The notes under the pieces: generated by a model
Seen by the model: only the letters and a program-made list of their open reading frames with translations
What the model was told of the DNA's origin: nothing
Database searches by the model: none
Origin: Spirochaetae bacterium HGW-Spirochaetae-1
GTDB taxonomy: Bacteria > Spirochaetota > UBA4802 > UBA5550
Direction: 5' to 3'
Assembly (NCBI GenBank): GCA_002839375.1
Contig: PGXY01000004.1
Location: 17,142-51,611 of the forward strand
DNA: 34,470 nt
In this document: positions 32,463 to 34,470 of the stretch, in pieces
How the letters are laid out: every line of letters begins with the position of its first letter
Position numbering within the stretch: position 1 is the stretch's first letter
Translations under genes and position numbers: made by a program

Positions 32463-33635
32463 TTAAGACGCATACTTCCGTATCAAATCTTTGGCAATGA
32501 GCACCCGCTGGATCTCCGAGGTGCCTTCGCCGATCTCACCCAGTTTCGCATCGCGGTAGAGACGCTCCACCGGAAATTCCTTTATATAGCCGTACCCGCC
32601 GTGGACCTGCACAGCCAGACTGGATGCCTGTGTTGCCGCTTCTGAGGCCCACACCTTGGCTACCGATGCCAACACCGCAGCTTCGGAGTTATTCGTCTCC
32701 TTCGCCCATGCAGCCTGCCAGATGAGAAGGCGAGCCGTATCGGACATAATCATCATGTCGGCAATCTTGAAGGATATTTCCTGAAACCGGTTGATCGGCT
32801 TACCGAAAGCCTTGCGCTCCTTAGAATACTTGTTCGCCGTTTCAAGGCACTTAGCGGCAATACCAAGGCATACCGTGGCCATCCCGATCCGTCCGTATTC
32901 CAGGGTCTGCATCGCCTGTATGAAGCCTTTCCCCGCCTCGCCGAGGACCGAGCTTTCCGGCACCTCACAGTCTTCAAATATCAGCTCCGCCGTTGGGGAG
33001 CCGCGAAATCCCATCTTGTCAAAGGGCTTGCCCACGGAAAAACCTTTTATTCCCTTGTCGACGAGAAAGCATGTCACTCCCGCACCGGGACCTTTCTCGC
33101 GGTCGGAGTAGGCAAACACAAGGGCGACATCAGCGATAGTCGCGTTGGTGATGAATGTTTTTACCCCGTTGAGCACCCACGTGTCACCCTTCTTTACTGC
33201 GCTGGTTTTAATGGAAGCGGCGTCTGAGCCGGCTTCAGGTTCAGTGAGGCCGAAGCAGCCGACGATCTCTCCCTTGATGATACCGGGGAGGTATTTCTTT
33301 TTCTGGGCCTCGGTCCCGAAAAGCCTGACCGGCACACCAAAGAGACCCGAGGAAGCGCCGGCGGACAGAAAGGTAGAGGCGCACGCCTTGGCCACTTCCT
33401 CGCCCGCAATAGCCTGACTGATCAGATCAAGGTTCGTTCCACCGTAGGCTTCTTCATGGCCCATACCCAGGTATCCCAGGTCAGCCAGAATTTTTATGTT
33501 TTCTTTTATCAGCCTGTCCACTTCCGCATGGGAAGCCTGATCCAGTATCGGGGCGCGGGGTTCGATCTCCCTGGCGCAGAACTTTGCGAAGTTTTCTTTT
33601 ATCGATACTTGTTCCGGTGCCATATCATAGTTCAT
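32463..33635 (-). CDS. Acyl-CoA dehydrogenase
   Basis: A 390-residue FAD-dependent acyl-CoA dehydrogenase that introduces the 2,3-double bond. The N-terminal helical domain is followed by GCFGLTEPEAGSDAASIKT (FAD-binding strands) and the C-terminal helical domain. The catalytic base position has Glu370 in EIGEGTSEIQRVLIAKDLIR, as in short- and medium-chain types. YGYIKEFPVERLYRDAK is the usual FAD/CoA-contact block. AGGAG is nine bases before ATG 33635. It is 49 bases downstream of the second dehydrogenase and upstream of MaoC, in one probable operon. Confidence 0.88.
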   Translation of the reverse strand: MNYDMAPEQVSIKENFAKFCAREIEPRAPILDQASHAEVDRLIKENIKILADLGYLGMGHEEAYGGTNLDLISQAIAGEEVAKACASTFLSAGASSGLFGVPVRLFGTEAQKKKYLPGIIKGEIVGCFGLTEPEAGSDAASIKTSAVKKGDTWVLNGVKTFITNATIADVALVFAYSDREKGPGAGVTCFLVDKGIKGFSVGKPFDKMGFRGSPTAELIFEDCEVPESSVLGEAGKGFIQAMQTLEYGRIGMATVCLGIAAKCLETANKYSKERKAFGKPINRFQEISFKIADMMIMSDTARLLIWQAAWAKETNNSEAAVLASVAKVWASEAATQASSLAVQVHGGYGYIKEFPVERLYRDAKLGEIGEGTSEIQRVLIAKDLIRKYAS

Positions 33636-33684
33636 TGCATCATACTCCTGTGCGTTTGAAATTAATCCATGTCTCTGGTTTCTT

Positions 33685-34470
33685 TTAGAAGAAGCTCAGG
33701 ATACGGGAAATGATAAACCGCTGTACCTCGGAGGTGCCGCCGCCGATCTGAGCGATCTTGGCATCCCGGAGGAACCGCTCGACAGGGTACTCATGGATGA
33801 ATCCGTACCCGCCGAAAATTTGTACGGCTTCATTCGCCGCCTTGATGCCCCAGTCACCTGTAATTGCTTTCGCAATGGATGTGTGCAAGTGGTTGAGGGG
33901 TTTGCCGGTATCCTTGTCATGGGCAACGCGGTACACGACCATCCGGGCCGCCTCTTTAATAATTTTCAGGTCCGCCAGCTTGTGCTGGATCGCCTGGAAC
34001 TGGTTAATCGGCTTGTCAAACTGGACCCGCTCCTGGGAATATCTGGTGCATTCTTCGATGAAAAATTGTAATGCACCGATGAAGGGAGCCAGCAATGAAC
34101 TCCGGTCCCAGGAGAGCGTTTCGTGGACATATTCCATCCCCCTGCCAATTTCACCGAGGATATTCTCCTCGGGGACCTCACAATTGTCGAGAAACACCTC
34201 CGAAGTCGTTGAGGCGCGTACACCCATCTTATGGAAGGGCTCACCCGTGGAGAATCCCTTGAAGTCTTTTTCGACGATAAAGGCGGTTATGCCTTTGTGC
34301 TTCAGCTTCCTGTCGATTGTGGCGTAGACCACGCAAACATCGCAGACCGGCGCATTGGTGATGAAGGTCTTCGACCCGTTGATGATCCATTTGTCACCGT
34401 TTTTAACAGCCGTAGCCGACATTGACGCAGCGTCCGATCCGGAGCCAGGCTCCGTGAGTCCCATGCAGCC
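33685..34470 (-). CDS. Acyl-CoA dehydrogenase, N-terminus beyond window
   Basis: The last 262 or so residues of a second acyl-CoA dehydrogenase; the N-terminal domain is cut by the window edge. GLTEPGSGSDAASMSAT and SKTFITNAPVCDVCVVYA match the FAD-binding middle domain. The usual catalytic Glu position in the EGTSE motif is Gly (QIGGGTSEVQRF), as in isovaleryl- and long-chain-type enzymes that use a Glu about 110-120 residues earlier. Here that earlier place reads LSWDRSSLLAP, with Asp where relatives have WERS. The enzyme may therefore use Asp as base, or have altered activity. It is 49 bases upstream of the other dehydrogenase and probably the same operon. Confidence 0.85.
   Translation of the reverse strand, partial: GCMGLTEPGSGSDAASMSATAVKNGDKWIINGSKTFITNAPVCDVCVVYATIDRKLKHKGITAFIVEKDFKGFSTGEPFHKMGVRASTTSEVFLDNCEVPEENILGEIGRGMEYVHETLSWDRSSLLAPFIGALQFFIEECTRYSQERVQFDKPINQFQAIQHKLADLKIIKEAARMVVYRVAHDKDTGKPLNHLHTSIAKAITGDWGIKAANEAVQIFGGYGFIHEYPVERFLRDAKIAQIGGGTSEVQRFIISRILSFF

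Noticed and set aside
1-34470. CRISPR arrays, complete insertion sequences or phage genes
   Set aside because: No regularly spaced repeats, transposase, integrase or phage structural genes were seen; the repeats present are short and irregularly placed.

Overview
The window looks like a chromosomal segment of a spirochaete (phylum Spirochaetota), probably free-living or environmental. Three things point that way: a 684-residue membrane-anchored coiled-coil protein of the SpiroCoCo type (7044-9098), many secreted lipoproteins with relaxed lipoboxes (at least six), and a DUF1554-type lipoprotein of the sort abundant in Leptospira. A six-TM chemotaxis receptor and a fatty-acid beta-oxidation cluster also fit. 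This assignment rests on gene families recognised by eye, not on a marker-gene search.

Layout. Positions 1-6.98 kb are an AT-rich, repeat-laden accessory island. It opens with the tail of a PilZ gene, then a decayed YkgJ-type gene, a membrane-bound LuxR regulator and a Calx-beta lipoprotein. A second, partly deleted copy of the LuxR/lipoprotein cassette follows at 4.6-5.6 kb. There an almost identical leader and signal peptide is joined to an unrelated mature domain (DUF1554), which a nine-G tract puts out of frame. A 44-residue deletion derivative of the PilZ gene and a second copy of its downstream spacer close the island. Positions 7.0-16.4 kb hold more housekeeping-like genes: the coiled-coil protein, a divergent MMPL/RND exporter, a membrane-anchored unknown, a DinG-type Fe-S helicase, and a TrmB regulator translationally coupled to a branched-chain aminotransferase. 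The TrmB promoter sits inside a perfect 16-bp-arm palindrome.

Positions 16.5-20.3 kb are again AT-rich: a degenerate tRNA-like sequence, a large Ig/lectin-like lipoprotein, a beta/gamma-crystallin protein, a CsgG-like lipoprotein and dispersed repeats. Positions 20.3-25.8 kb carry a NapH-type Fe-S membrane protein with an O-methyltransferase, divergent from an AraC regulator and an acetyl-CoA hydrolase/CoA-transferase. Positions 25.9-30 kb carry a small Cys-rich secreted protein, a PlsC-like acyltransferase, an Old Yellow Enzyme homologue and a chemotaxis receptor. Positions 30.2-34.47 kb are a same-strand beta-oxidation cluster: acyl-CoA synthetase, MaoC hydratase and two acyl-CoA dehydrogenases, the last cut by the window edge.

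The most unusual region is the first 7 kb. It looks like a site where regulator-plus-surface-lipoprotein cassettes are duplicated, trimmed by in-frame deletion and fitted with new mature domains, with a homopolymer that could switch one of them. The self-overlapping TrmB promoter/operator is the clearest regulatory finding.
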